Assembly (NCBI GenBank): GCA_045125095.1
Contig: JBGVMW010000157.1
Span: 1-27,231 of the forward strand
Length of the DNA: 27,231 bases
Direction: 5' to 3'
From: JBGVMW01 sp045125095
GTDB taxonomy: Bacteria > Bacillota > Clostridia > Lachnospirales > Lachnospiraceae
The stretch's first letter is position 1. Every line of letters starts with the position of its first letter. The translations under genes and the position numbers were made by a program. This document shows, piece by piece, positions 16,118 to 24,015 of this stretch. A model generated the notes under the pieces. That model did not search any database. It saw only the letters and a program-made list of their open reading frames with translations, and had not been told where the DNA came from.

Positions 16118-16270
16118 TTATCTGCACTTGCAGCCACAGCAGAATAAATTGTACCCTGCTAACAATAATACAATAATAATGATGACTTCTATAAAATCAT
16201 TTTGTATAAAGAGTGACAGCAACATTCCGATTGCTATCAGAAAAAAAGAAAATCCGCATATCCGCTTCAT
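16118..16270 (-). CDS. Small two-helix membrane protein (50 residues)
   Basis: This is an unrecognised small gene, missed at usual length cut-offs. The minus strand encodes 50 residues: MKRICG, a first hydrophobic segment (~7-22), a short QNDF turn, a second very hydrophobic Ile/Val/Leu segment (~27-41), then a Cys-rich basic end (CCGCKCR). The ATG has GGGAG five to six bases upstream. A sigma-E-like promoter lies ~60 bases upstream of the start codon. The clean two-helix topology, good ribosome site and normal codons argue it is real. I recall similar short proteins in Clostridia, but no function is known to me. It lies downstream of the sporulation gene ytfJ on the same strand, and its 3' end faces copy C. 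A sporulation role is only inferred. Confidence 0.65.
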   Translation of the reverse strand: MKRICGFSFFLIAIGMLLSLFIQNDFIEVIIIIVLLLAGYNLFCCGCKCR

Positions 16271-16336
16271 GGGCACTCCCACTTTCTAACACAACGCATA
16301 GTACAAGATTATTATTTGTATACGCTGTACTAATAC

Positions 16337-16364
16337 AGTATATGCAGAAAGCAGGAATATATGA
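16337..16364 (-). promoter_or_regulatory. Sigma-E-like promoter of the small membrane protein gene
   Basis: On the minus strand TCATATA (16358-16364), a 13-base spacer and CATATACT (16337-16344) closely match the Bacillus mother-cell sigma-E pattern (KMATATW, about 13-15 bases, CATACAHT), with one mismatch. It begins just after the ytfJ stop and points at the 50-residue gene. Part of the region also forms a short hairpin (CTGTA / TACAG). Confidence 0.45.
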
Positions 16365-16367
16365 CGA

Positions 16368-16772
16368 TTATTCTTCTACGTTTTCGCCTGTAATATCGTG
16401 AATGGCAGATTCAACTTCTTCATCTACCTCATTTGACGTCTTGTTTGTAAATTTATTTACAAAATCCGGAACCATATCTAAAATCTTTGTAACAGCATCC
16501 TGATTCTTTACATTTACCAGACGTGTACTTCCGTTCTGGATCACAAGAACAGCACTTGGTGAAATTTTTCCACCCATACCACCGGTTCCTCGGTTTTTAT
16601 TATTTTCTGCATAAGCTCCAGCACCAACACCAAAGGTTACATCTACAAGTGGCAGGATTATGGTATCACCAATGGTGATAGCATCTCCTACTACTGTCTT
16701 GGATGAGATAAAACTGTCCATTCCCTTGAAAAGTGATTCTACTGTTGTGTTAAAATTATTTTTTTCTGCCAT
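16368..16772 (-). CDS. ytfJ: Spore protein YtfJ/GerW
   Basis: This is a sporulation protein of the YtfJ (GerW) family, found in the spore and needed for normal germination in Bacillus. The family pattern is clear: VESLFKGMDSF near the N-terminus, VVGDAITIGDTIILPLVDVTFGVGAGAY in the middle, and GGKISPSAVLVIQNG. An acidic tail follows. An ATG at 16784 overlaps the ytfI stop, but GGAGG only fits the ATG at 16772, giving 134 residues. It lies directly after ytfI, as in Bacillus, so the two are translationally linked. Confidence 0.92.
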   Translation of the reverse strand: MAEKNNFNTTVESLFKGMDSFISSKTVVGDAITIGDTIILPLVDVTFGVGAGAYAENNKNRGTGGMGGKISPSAVLVIQNGSTRLVNVKNQDAVTKILDMVPDFVNKFTNKTSNEVDEEVESAIHDITGENVEE

Positions 16773-16783
16773 AACGACCTCCA

Positions 16784-17659
16784 TTAGTGTTTATTTTGAA
16801 ATTTCTTAATGATTTGCATTATATTGTTATTCCGGAATATATGCCAGACGATTCGCAGTGCATGTATAGCACGTATATGTCCTCGGATCTGGATTGCGCC
16901 CTCTAGCACCTCGTTCTCAAAATCCGGGTATAGTTTCACTTGTTCGCCTAAAAACGGATAGAATAAACTACTTACCGCCAGAAATTGCCCTGTCACAGAC
17001 GGGTCTTCAAAACCAATGATAAGTTCTCCCTTTACGTTTCTTGGTTTCAAGTGCTTAAATAAATATTTTAATTCTGTTTTAATAAATGTAAACGTTTGCT
17101 TTGTTGCATCCGCTTGAATAAACTCCAGAAAGGAATGTGTGCTTGCACATACTCTTTTTAATGTAGTCCAGAGTTTTAGACAAATACACTTCAAATTGTG
17201 TAACTGATGCTTGATTTTTTCAATCCATCCAGAATCGGTTTGGTGCAGTTCCTTTTTTACATTCGTTATTGAATCAGATGTCTCTTTTGCCGATGTGGTA
17301 TTCAGCGGAGTGTTACTATCTGTCGGATTATCATGTTCTATTCTGTTCTGTGTCTGTTCGGTTGCTGTTTCTTCGTTTTCATCGTTTTTTTTCGGCTCCT
17401 TCTTGCTTTTTAATGGAATTCCAAAGATTCGAAAGCGTGTGGAAAATTCTTCACTCTCATAACAACCATAAAAGGAAAGTATGTGAAGAAACCAGTGAAA
17501 ACGCAGTTTCACAGTCGTTTCACTCTCTGTTTTTTTACCAGTAAGTGAATATCTGACAGGAATGAATAAGACACAGGCACACAAGAATACAAGCAGACCA
17601 ACAATAACTAGTATTAGTATGCCTAAAATTTTTAAAATCAACAATAAAATATGTCCCAT
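16784..17659 (-). CDS. ytfI: DUF2953 membrane protein YtfI
   Basis: This protein of unknown biochemical role constantly neighbours ytfJ. The N-terminus is a long membrane segment (~5-32) followed by the family's IPVRY motif. Residues ~85-130 are a low-complexity Lys/Glu/Asn/Thr linker. The C-terminal half is soluble or peripheral, with KPRNVKGELIIGFEDPSVTGQFLAVSSLFYPF, the conserved DUF2953 core. At 291 residues it is longer than many homologues because of the linker. A GAGGA site lies four bases before the ATG. It starts 14 bases after the upstream unknown gene, so the three form one operon. Sporulation involvement is inferred from context. Confidence 0.85.
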   Translation of the reverse strand: MGHILLLILKILGILILVIVGLLVFLCACVLFIPVRYSLTGKKTESETTVKLRFHWFLHILSFYGCYESEEFSTRFRIFGIPLKSKKEPKKNDENEETATEQTQNRIEHDNPTDSNTPLNTTSAKETSDSITNVKKELHQTDSGWIEKIKHQLHNLKCICLKLWTTLKRVCASTHSFLEFIQADATKQTFTFIKTELKYLFKHLKPRNVKGELIIGFEDPSVTGQFLAVSSLFYPFLGEQVKLYPDFENEVLEGAIQIRGHIRAIHALRIVWHIFRNNNIMQIIKKFQNKH

Positions 17660-17673
17660 ACTGTCCTCAGTTT

Positions 17674-18039
17674 CTATATATTTGCATTGCAGAGATTCGA
17701 TAACATGTCATGTTCAATCAATAATCGCGGATTATATTCACCAGTTTTTTTATAGGCATCCAGAAACATGTGCTCCAACACAGTTACTGCCTCGTCATAA
17801 CCAACTGCAATTCCTGCGATACGAACAGTAGATGTCTGATACCATGGTGACAACAGATGGTTGGCATTTACCAGCTCGAATTGGTTGTGTTCTGTTTGAG
17901 GCAATACTATTACATAGACATCAAAAAGCATCTTTCCTGTTTTAATGTTACGAACAATGGTATATCGTTTCTTTCTGGCAAATTCGCCCATATATAGGTG
18001 GCGATACCATATAATCCTCTTTTTATGATTTATCTTCAT
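17674..18039 (-). CDS. Uncharacterised 121-residue protein at the head of ytfI-ytfJ
   Basis: I do not recognise this protein. It appears soluble, basic and aromatic-rich near the start (KRIIWYRHLYMGEFARKKRY), followed by a compact region (TGKMLFDVYVIVLP, then VRIAGIAVGYDEAVTVLEHMF) that looks like a small alpha/beta fold. There is no membrane segment or metal motif. The reading frame extends to an ATG at 18051, but GGGAG is five bases before the ATG at 18039, which I prefer. It is the first gene of a three-gene unit with ytfI and ytfJ, downstream of two long hairpins and a weak sigma-E-like promoter. A sporulation link is plausible but unproven. Confidence 0.7.
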   Translation of the reverse strand: MKINHKKRIIWYRHLYMGEFARKKRYTIVRNIKTGKMLFDVYVIVLPQTEHNQFELVNANHLLSPWYQTSTVRIAGIAVGYDEAVTVLEHMFLDAYKKTGEYNPRLLIEHDMLSNLCNANI

Positions 18040-18069
18040 ATCTGCTCCCATTTTCTGATTTTAAATAAG

Positions 18070-18120
18070 GTAACTATTCAGAATGTAAAACGTAAACGAT
18101 GGCATATTCTAAACAGTTAC
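18070..18120 (-). other. Fifteen-pair hairpin upstream of the 17674 gene
   Basis: GTAACTATTCAGAAT (18070-18084) and ATTCTAAACAGTTAC (18106-18120) are inverted repeats with two mismatches in DNA. In minus-strand RNA both become G-U wobbles, so all 15 pairs form around a 21-base loop. On the plus strand they would be A-C mismatches, which indicates a minus-strand RNA structure. It follows the Nudix terminator and precedes the next gene's ribosome site. It could be a second terminator or a leader hairpin. Confidence 0.55.
18082..18109 (-). promoter_or_regulatory. Weak sigma-E-like promoter before the ytfI-ytfJ operon
   Basis: On the minus strand GAATATG (18103-18109), a 13-base spacer and TTTACATT (18082-18089) partially fit the sigma-E pattern (6 of 7 and 6 of 8 positions). 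Spacing is the same as in the candidate at 16337-16364. It overlaps both arms of the hairpin, so one of the two interpretations may be wrong. Confidence 0.25.
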
Positions 18121-18134
18121 AAAATAAAAGAAAA

Positions 18135-18184
18135 TCCTTTTACAAGAGAAGTAGCTTGTCCCGCGCCTATCTCTTATAAAAGGA
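18135..18184 (-). terminator. Rho-independent terminator of the Nudix gene
   Basis: A 15-bp inverted repeat, TCCTTTTACAAGAGA / TCTCTTATAAAAGGA, has a 20-base loop. Its single mismatch is a U-G wobble in minus-strand RNA. The 3' arm is followed on the minus strand by TTTTCTTTTATTTTG, a good U-rich tail. It lies about 40 bases after the Nudix stop. Confidence 0.75.
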
Positions 18185-18225
18185 AATGAATCATCCGGTC
18201 TGTATCTAATCTGCAATCATGTAAC

Positions 18226-18678
18226 TTAATAATACTTCCGGCTTCCCCAAAGATTACTGCGCTTCAATTCTAAATACTCACTATATGCTTTCTCTAAAAT
18301 CTGTTTTTCATTTGCAAATTTTAATAAATGATATGCCTCGTGAAACTTGTAATAACCGGAATCTTCAAAAAACTCTTCGCGTTGTGGTTTGCTGTAATAG
18401 CTGTCGGCCATCATGAGATACCAATGCACTTCTTTCTCCACAATATCTTCCGGAACAGAAAAGGAATACTGGCTTTTTCCGATGTACTTGATAATTTGTG
18501 CATTTACACCTGTCTCCTCAAGTACTTCTCTACTAGCAGTGTCTTTATATTCTTCACCTTCCTCAACCGTTCCTTTTGGCAAAACCCAGCCCTCATATTT
18601 GTTTTTAAAATTCTTATATAATAATAAGATTTTACCGCGAAATATTACCACACCGCCACAGCTCGTTGCTTCTATCAT
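18226..18678 (-). CDS. Nudix hydrolase
   Basis: This protein cleaves a nucleoside diphosphate linked to another group X; the substrate is not predictable here. The full Nudix box, GTVEEGEEYKDTASREVLEETGV, occupies about residues 36-58. It matches GX5EX7REUXEEXGU with all catalytic glutamates. LPKG precedes it, typical of diadenosine-polyphosphate or (d)NTP-type members. The reading frame runs up to 18735, but GGAGGG six bases before the ATG at 18678 marks the start of a 150-residue protein, a typical length. It lies after the PBP gene and its terminator. Two TTAGGTGT copies one helical turn apart lie just upstream. Confidence 0.9.
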   Translation of the reverse strand: MIEATSCGGVVIFRGKILLLYKNFKNKYEGWVLPKGTVEEGEEYKDTASREVLEETGVNAQIIKYIGKSQYSFSVPEDIVEKEVHWYLMMADSYYSKPQREEFFEDSGYYKFHEAYHLLKFANEKQILEKAYSEYLELKRSNLWGSRKYY

Positions 18679-18736
18679 TGCAATCCCTCCTGCTATTAGG
18701 TGTGTCTTAGGTGTTTTTACTAAAATAAACTTCAAA

Positions 18737-18773
18737 GACTACATTTAGTATACCTCTTTTTGAGCATGTAGTC
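18737..18773 (-). terminator. Probable terminator of the U32-ftsW-pbp operon
   Basis: A perfect 8-bp stem, GACTACAT / ATGTAGTC, with a 21-base loop lies three bases after the PBP stop. It is followed on the minus strand by TTTGAAGTTTATTTT. The long loop and interrupted tail make it a moderate candidate. Confidence 0.5.
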
Positions 18774-18775
18774 AA

Positions 18776-20209
18776 CTAATCAAAATAGGCATCCCATATT
18801 TTTTTTGCAACAGGAACCGCGTATTCACTACCGCTTCCGGCTTCTTCGACAATCACAGTTACTACCAGCTTCTTCTCATCCTTTTTTGCATATCCGGTAA
18901 ACCATGAGTGGCTTTTCCCTTTTTCATTATTATATTCCGCAGAACCTGTTTTACCATATGCATCATATTTACTGCTTTGAAGCTTTGTACCCGTACCTTC
19001 GGATACGACTGCCGCCATAAACTCCTGAAGGATAGTTGCCTGCTCCTTTGAAAATAACCGACCGTAAGATTTGCTCTTATAAGTTTTCACAGTGCCACCA
19101 TCACTTGTTTTTATTTTGTCTACCTGGTATGGTATCATCAGCGTTCCGTCATTTGCAATTGCACTGGTAATCATTGCCAGATGCATTGGTGTCATCAACG
19201 TTTTACCCTGTCCAATAGCAGTCTGCATCACATCACTGTCAGAAGTATCTGTCTCTAATACAACAGTACTGCTTTTGCTGGAAAGTTTAGATAGAGGTAA
19301 AGACTGATTAAATAACAATCGTGTACAGGTTGCAGCAAACTCTGCTCTGTCTAATGATAATCCCATATTGGAAAAGGATGTATTACAGGATTTTGCAAAA
19401 GAGGTAAGCAAGTCAATGTTGCCATGTGCTTTGTTGCGATAGCAGTTTATGGTAATATCATCATTTGATATCTTGCTATTGCAATCGTACTCATAGGAAG
19501 TATACTTGTTATTATGCTGATCTAAATAAGCAGTTGCTGTGACAATCTTAAACGTAGAGCCTGGTGGATAGAGCCCCTGAGTGGCACGGTTTAACAAGCG
19601 GGAATCATCACTGTCACCGGAAGTCAAATCATCCCAGAGAACAGCAATCTGATTTGGATCATAATCTGGTTTTGATACCATTACCAGAATTTTCCCGGTA
19701 TCTGGTTCTAAGGCAACGACAGCACCCTTATAGTTACCTAATGCATTGTAGGCTGTTTCCTGAAGATCTGCATTGTAGGTAGTAATCAGTGTATTTCCTT
19801 GATTTTTCTCACCAATTAATTCACGGAATAAGCGTTTAGGAAGTAAATTGTCACATTGCAGCATACTAAAGGAATATTGGGATTCAATCCCTGATTTTCC
19901 TAATGTATTGTATCCGATGGCATGGGCAAATACATTTTTGTATGGATAATTACGCACCTCATTGCCATCACTGTCCACAACGGTTTCTGCTAATACTTTT
20001 TCATCAGCTGAGTAGATAGAACCGCGCACCACCTTTTCTGCCAATAATTCCTGTCTGTTATTATAAGAGCTGTTAATGACATCTTCGCTTTTGACTATCT
20101 GAAAATATACAATATATCCCATAAGTGCTAAAAACAGTGCTACAAATAAATAGGTGATAATCATGTATTCTGTATTTTTTTGTTTTTTGGGTTTACGTCT
20201 GGATGACAT
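18776..20209 (-). CDS. Class B penicillin-binding protein (transpeptidase)
   Basis: This is a D,D-transpeptidase that crosslinks peptidoglycan outside the membrane. A basic cytoplasmic tail (SSRRKPKKQK) and one membrane segment (~16-38) precede a short dimerisation-like region. The transpeptidase domain has SxxK in PPGSTFK (S218, K221), SxN in KSCN (S274-N276) and KTG in YGKTGSAEY (420-422). At 477 residues it resembles the short PbpA-type class B enzymes rather than PBP2/SpoVD. The longer frame begins with TTG at the ftsW stop; the ATG at 20209 has GGAGG eight bases upstream and is preferred. The preceding FtsW-family gene is probably its glycosyltransferase partner. Confidence 0.93.
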   Translation of the reverse strand: MSSRRKPKKQKNTEYMIITYLFVALFLALMGYIVYFQIVKSEDVINSSYNNRQELLAEKVVRGSIYSADEKVLAETVVDSDGNEVRNYPYKNVFAHAIGYNTLGKSGIESQYSFSMLQCDNLLPKRLFRELIGEKNQGNTLITTYNADLQETAYNALGNYKGAVVALEPDTGKILVMVSKPDYDPNQIAVLWDDLTSGDSDDSRLLNRATQGLYPPGSTFKIVTATAYLDQHNNKYTSYEYDCNSKISNDDITINCYRNKAHGNIDLLTSFAKSCNTSFSNMGLSLDRAEFAATCTRLLFNQSLPLSKLSSKSSTVVLETDTSDSDVMQTAIGQGKTLMTPMHLAMITSAIANDGTLMIPYQVDKIKTSDGGTVKTYKSKSYGRLFSKEQATILQEFMAAVVSEGTGTKLQSSKYDAYGKTGSAEYNNEKGKSHSWFTGYAKKDEKKLVVTVIVEEAGSGSEYAVPVAKKIWDAYFD

Positions 20210-20251
20210 AAGATAAGCCTCCTCTCTCCTGCTCAAGAAATCAGTAAGCAA

Positions 20252-21682
20252 TTATCTGATTCTATAATCATTGATATCGGTTTGCTTCATGATAAGGTCT
20301 TCCATATCCTGAAATTCAACATTTTGATTATCTTCCTCATATTTCATAGTATCATTATCTTCTACGTACACATCGTCTTCGCAGCTGGTGCTCTGGAGCA
20401 TGTAAATCCCTTGAATAATACTGAATATAATCATGGTACTGAGAATCGAGCTACCACCATAACTAATGAGTGGTAATGTGACACCGGTTAGCGGGATAAA
20501 TTTGAATGCACCACCGACTGTAAGGAATACCTGAAAGATATATGTAGCTGCAAGTCCTAATGCCACATATTTGTAAAACTTATCTTTCATGCGCATAGCT
20601 GTCATAACAAACAGTACAAAGCAGGAAAGCATGATTAAGAGTATTAACAGTGCTGATATTAAACCTAATTCTTCGCTAATTGCCGATATTGCAACATCCT
20701 CTTCCACAAATGGAATCGTTAAGGGAGCGCCCTGGTTCAATCCCAAACCAAACCAGCCACCTGTACCTATGGCAAACAGGGACTGCGCAATCTGGTAACC
20801 ACTTCCATCAATTACAGAAAATGGGTCCTGCCATGCGATAACGCGGTTTTGTACATGGGAAAAAACAGTGCCTGCCACACAGGCTGCTGCTACACCAATT
20901 GCCATAATACCAGCAAAGTAATACCATTTTCCAGTAGAAACGTATATCATGCATGCATAGACAATGAAAAAGATTAAGGCACTTCCTAAATCTTTTGATA
21001 ATACTAGAATCAATACATGAACGGCTGCAAAAATAGATACCTGTAAAAGGTTAAACAAATCAGCACATTTTGCGAGGACAGAGGCAATAAAAAATACATA
21101 CAATATCTTTACAAATTCGGAAGGCTGTATACCAATTCCAAAGATTTCAAAGGAAAGCTTTGAACCACGGGTTGCCTGTCCGATAACGAATACTGCCATG
21201 AGCAAAACAATACCTGCTGCTGCATACAGCCAAGACAGTTTTTTTATGCATAACAGTTTTTTCATGAGGTATGGAATGAAAAATGTTATGACACTTGCTA
21301 CGCAAATAATCATAAATTGTCTTTCTGCCTTGTCTGGTGTTAATCTTGCAAGCATAACAAATCCTATAGACATAAGCATGAGCATGTTTTGAAACAAAGC
21401 CTTTGCCAGATTTGGGTATAAAATTTTTGTTACTGCAATCATAACAATAAGGTAAACAACTTCCATTACATATAACAATGCCAGTTTTCCATTCATGGTG
21501 TCTAAAACAAGTACTGAAAATCCCAAAGAATGAAACATGAAAATTAGAAAATACTGTGTTGTCAGCTTGGTCTTTTTCTCACATTCACCAAAGCGATGCA
21601 TCGCACGAAAACAGTTTATACCATATAAAATTAAAATGATCAATAAAATATATTTTGATACATCAATGACTACCTGAACCAT
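20252..21682 (-). CDS. FtsW/RodA/SpoVE-family peptidoglycan glycosyltransferase
   Basis: This SEDS-family membrane enzyme polymerises lipid II with a cognate class B PBP, here the next gene. It has about ten hydrophobic helices. Conserved segments are GIQPSEFVKI, LSKDLGSALIFF, GYQIAQSLFAIGTGGWFGLGLNQGA, IPFVEEDVAISAISEELG (containing the catalytic-type Asp) and GVTLPLISYGGSS near the end. At 476 residues it is longer than a typical RodA, with an extra N-terminal part (~1-110, about three more helices) and an acidic C-terminal tail. Its start overlaps the stop of the U32 peptidase gene as TAATG. Whether it serves elongation, division or spore cortex cannot be decided from sequence. Confidence 0.92.
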   Translation of the reverse strand: MVQVVIDVSKYILLIILILYGINCFRAMHRFGECEKKTKLTTQYFLIFMFHSLGFSVLVLDTMNGKLALLYVMEVVYLIVMIAVTKILYPNLAKALFQNMLMLMSIGFVMLARLTPDKAERQFMIICVASVITFFIPYLMKKLLCIKKLSWLYAAAGIVLLMAVFVIGQATRGSKLSFEIFGIGIQPSEFVKILYVFFIASVLAKCADLFNLLQVSIFAAVHVLILVLSKDLGSALIFFIVYACMIYVSTGKWYYFAGIMAIGVAAACVAGTVFSHVQNRVIAWQDPFSVIDGSGYQIAQSLFAIGTGGWFGLGLNQGAPLTIPFVEEDVAISAISEELGLISALLILLIMLSCFVLFVMTAMRMKDKFYKYVALGLAATYIFQVFLTVGGAFKFIPLTGVTLPLISYGGSSILSTMIIFSIIQGIYMLQSTSCEDDVYVEDNDTMKYEEDNQNVEFQDMEDLIMKQTDINDYRIR

Positions 21683-23898
21683 TATTCTATCCCTCTTTTA
21701 AAATGCCCTCTGGTAAATTCTGTTACAGGATTAACAGAATGTTTATTCTCTAAAATGAATTGTTGCGAAAAGGCATCTGTAATTCTTGCTACTTCTTTTT
21801 TGTGTTCTCCCGTGAAAATCAGCCTCAAACGTTTTGGCGCAATGGCACGTATTTCTTTTGTATTCGTAATTAACGATAACGGAAGGCTGTTTTCAATTGT
21901 GTTATAGCAGTAACCGCAATGATTACGAATACGGAACTGTTTGTGGTAACGATCTTCCATGAATAGTACGGAAGGTTGCTTATCACATTTTTGAAAATTC
22001 TTATGCATACATTGAGCTGTGGTCATTAATGTAAGATATCCATATACTACCAGCTCGCTCTCACCACCGCCGAGTGCCTGTAGTTCCTTTGCATTTAATT
22101 CCACTGGAAGAGTATAAGCGTCGAATCCCTGTTCCTTCCAATAGCTTATGGAAAGTTGGTTCATTGTATACATATTATAATCCAAACGATGTTCGCCAGA
22201 ATATGATATCTCTCTTAAGAAGCCTATTTCTTCCATGTTTTTGCAATATACACCATCTAAGCCCCATTGGTTCATATCTGCATAATGTGCTCGATAGGAA
22301 GTTAATGCCTCCATTCGCATAATTGCTGGTAGAATCAAAAAACATTTCTTCGATGCTGCGTGACAGTCAGCTACTGCAAGACACAGGGTATCTTTGTGTT
22401 TGGAAATATCTACAGGAAGAAAGCTGCTGTCTATTAATATTTCTGAAATGTGTTCTGCCTGCAAAACTGTTTGTAGCTGTTCCTGGGTCTCCACAGAGGC
22501 ACTAAGGAGGAATGTGGTGGATGTATCTTTTGTTGTATCACCACATGTTATGCTTGCAGGCTCTGTCCAGGTACGGCGATACTTCTCGCAGATGGCATTT
22601 GTCAGCTTTTGAATCGCTTCTCTACGCAGTTCATTGATTTCTTTCACCGGAACAAATGGTGCACCGTGAAGATGTATGGTTAAGTCCTCGAATTCATAAG
22701 GTGTATTGCCTGTTTTTCGCATTTGCTTTTCTAAGGTTTCTCTGGTAGCAGGCTGGTTTTGCGCTGACTGTACAGAGGAACCGGTTGCGAATACAGAGAC
22801 ATCATCTGTCTGTAAGCTACATGATAATGGATTCCCTTCTGTAACAGTAAGTACACCTTGAATGGCTCTCTTACACTCTTTATCCATGTAAAGCTGTTTG
22901 AATTTTGTGAATATTTCTTCAGGGCCTGTACGATAAGCCGGACTGTCCATAGACATCATATCTTTTCCGTTATGTTGTTTATAGTATCCTGTGTACATGC
23001 CACCCCGACTGTATAAGTCAAGTAACAGTTCCCGGTCTTCCTTTGTAACATGAAATGGTTTATCGGATGATAAATACATGTCTAAGTATTTGCGGTATAT
23101 ATGTACCACACCCGCGGCATACTCCGGTCGCTTCATTCTTCCCTCTATCTTAAGGGAATATACACCACTCTGAATAATCTCAGGAAGAATATCAATGGCA
23201 CCAATGTCTCTAGGACTTAAAGGATACCCTTCTTTTGTAGAATTTAACGTCCGTTGCAATCTTTCGTCCAATATCTGGTACGGCAGTCTGCATGGTTGGG
23301 CACATCTGCCTCGGTTACCACTTCTGCCGCCTAAAATGCTACTAAACAGGCATTGCCCACTATAACAGACACAAAGAGCACCATGAATAAATGCTTCAAT
23401 TTCAATATCAACAGAATTATGAATCTCAGCAATTTCTGTCAAAGATAATTCTCTTGCCAGTACAACACGTTTTGCACCTTGCTGTTTTAATAGTTCTGCG
23501 CCTTTTGCACCCGTGATAGTCATCTGTGTGCTTGCGTGAATCGGCAGATCAGGAAAGGATTCCCGTATCTGCTTAAACACGCCTATGTCCTGCACGATAA
23601 CAGCATCAACACCCTGTTCATAATATGGCCTTATGTATAGGGGGAGTTCTTCTATCTCTTTTTGCTTTAATAATGTATTTATGGTAAGATATACTTTTCT
23701 GTCATGTATATGTGCGTAATCAATACCAGCTAGTAATTCTGCTTCGTCAGAGTTCTGTACACTGTCTGCGTAAGCTCTTGCTCCAAAACGCTGACCACCA
23801 ATATATATCGCATCCGCACCTGCGTGGATGGCTGCTTTTAAGCCTTCTACAGAACCAGCTGGTGCTAAAAGCTCTGCTTTTTTTGTTATACCTTGCAC
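21682..23898 (-). CDS. Peptidase U32 family protein (RlhA-like)
   Basis: The U32 family includes collagenase-like proteins and RlhA, which hydroxylates a cytidine in 23S rRNA. The N-terminal half (~8-300) begins ELLAPAGSVEGLKAAIHAGADAIYIGG. It carries the cysteine cluster CVCYSGQC (C176, C178, C183) and GNRGRCAQPCRLPY (C199, C203), thought to bind an Fe-S centre. The C-terminal part (~380-738) contains further Cys pairs (QCMHKNFQKC, HCGYCYN). This long DUF3656-type form is common in Clostridia. The start is GTG with AAAGGA about 10 bases upstream. It is the first gene of the operon with the FtsW-type and PBP genes; the functional link is unclear. RNA hydroxylation is inferred from family knowledge. 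Confidence 0.9.
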   Translation of the reverse strand: MQGITKKAELLAPAGSVEGLKAAIHAGADAIYIGGQRFGARAYADSVQNSDEAELLAGIDYAHIHDRKVYLTINTLLKQKEIEELPLYIRPYYEQGVDAVIVQDIGVFKQIRESFPDLPIHASTQMTITGAKGAELLKQQGAKRVVLARELSLTEIAEIHNSVDIEIEAFIHGALCVCYSGQCLFSSILGGRSGNRGRCAQPCRLPYQILDERLQRTLNSTKEGYPLSPRDIGAIDILPEIIQSGVYSLKIEGRMKRPEYAAGVVHIYRKYLDMYLSSDKPFHVTKEDRELLLDLYSRGGMYTGYYKQHNGKDMMSMDSPAYRTGPEEIFTKFKQLYMDKECKRAIQGVLTVTEGNPLSCSLQTDDVSVFATGSSVQSAQNQPATRETLEKQMRKTGNTPYEFEDLTIHLHGAPFVPVKEINELRREAIQKLTNAICEKYRRTWTEPASITCGDTTKDTSTTFLLSASVETQEQLQTVLQAEHISEILIDSSFLPVDISKHKDTLCLAVADCHAASKKCFLILPAIMRMEALTSYRAHYADMNQWGLDGVYCKNMEEIGFLREISYSGEHRLDYNMYTMNQLSISYWKEQGFDAYTLPVELNAKELQALGGGESELVVYGYLTLMTTAQCMHKNFQKCDKQPSVLFMEDRYHKQFRIRNHCGYCYNTIENSLPLSLITNTKEIRAIAPKRLRLIFTGEHKKEVARITDAFSQQFILENKHSVNPVTEFTRGHFKRGIE

Positions 23899-23960
23899 TG
23901 CTGAAAAATCCTTTCTATTGTTGCTCTACGGTCGTTGCTAAAAGTAATAATTTCTATTAC

Positions 23961-23991
23961 ACAAAAGACAGGGCATCCCTAAGGACACCCT
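23961..23991 (-). terminator. Terminator after zapA
   Basis: Minus-strand RNA forms a 9-pair stem, AGGGTGTCC with GGATGCCCT, including two G-U wobbles and a TTAG loop. It is followed by GTCTTTTGTG. It lies 24 bases after the zapA stop and ends the ruvAB-zapA region. Confidence 0.65.
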
Positions 23992-24015
23992 ATGTATGTT
24001 TGCCCCACAAAGGCA

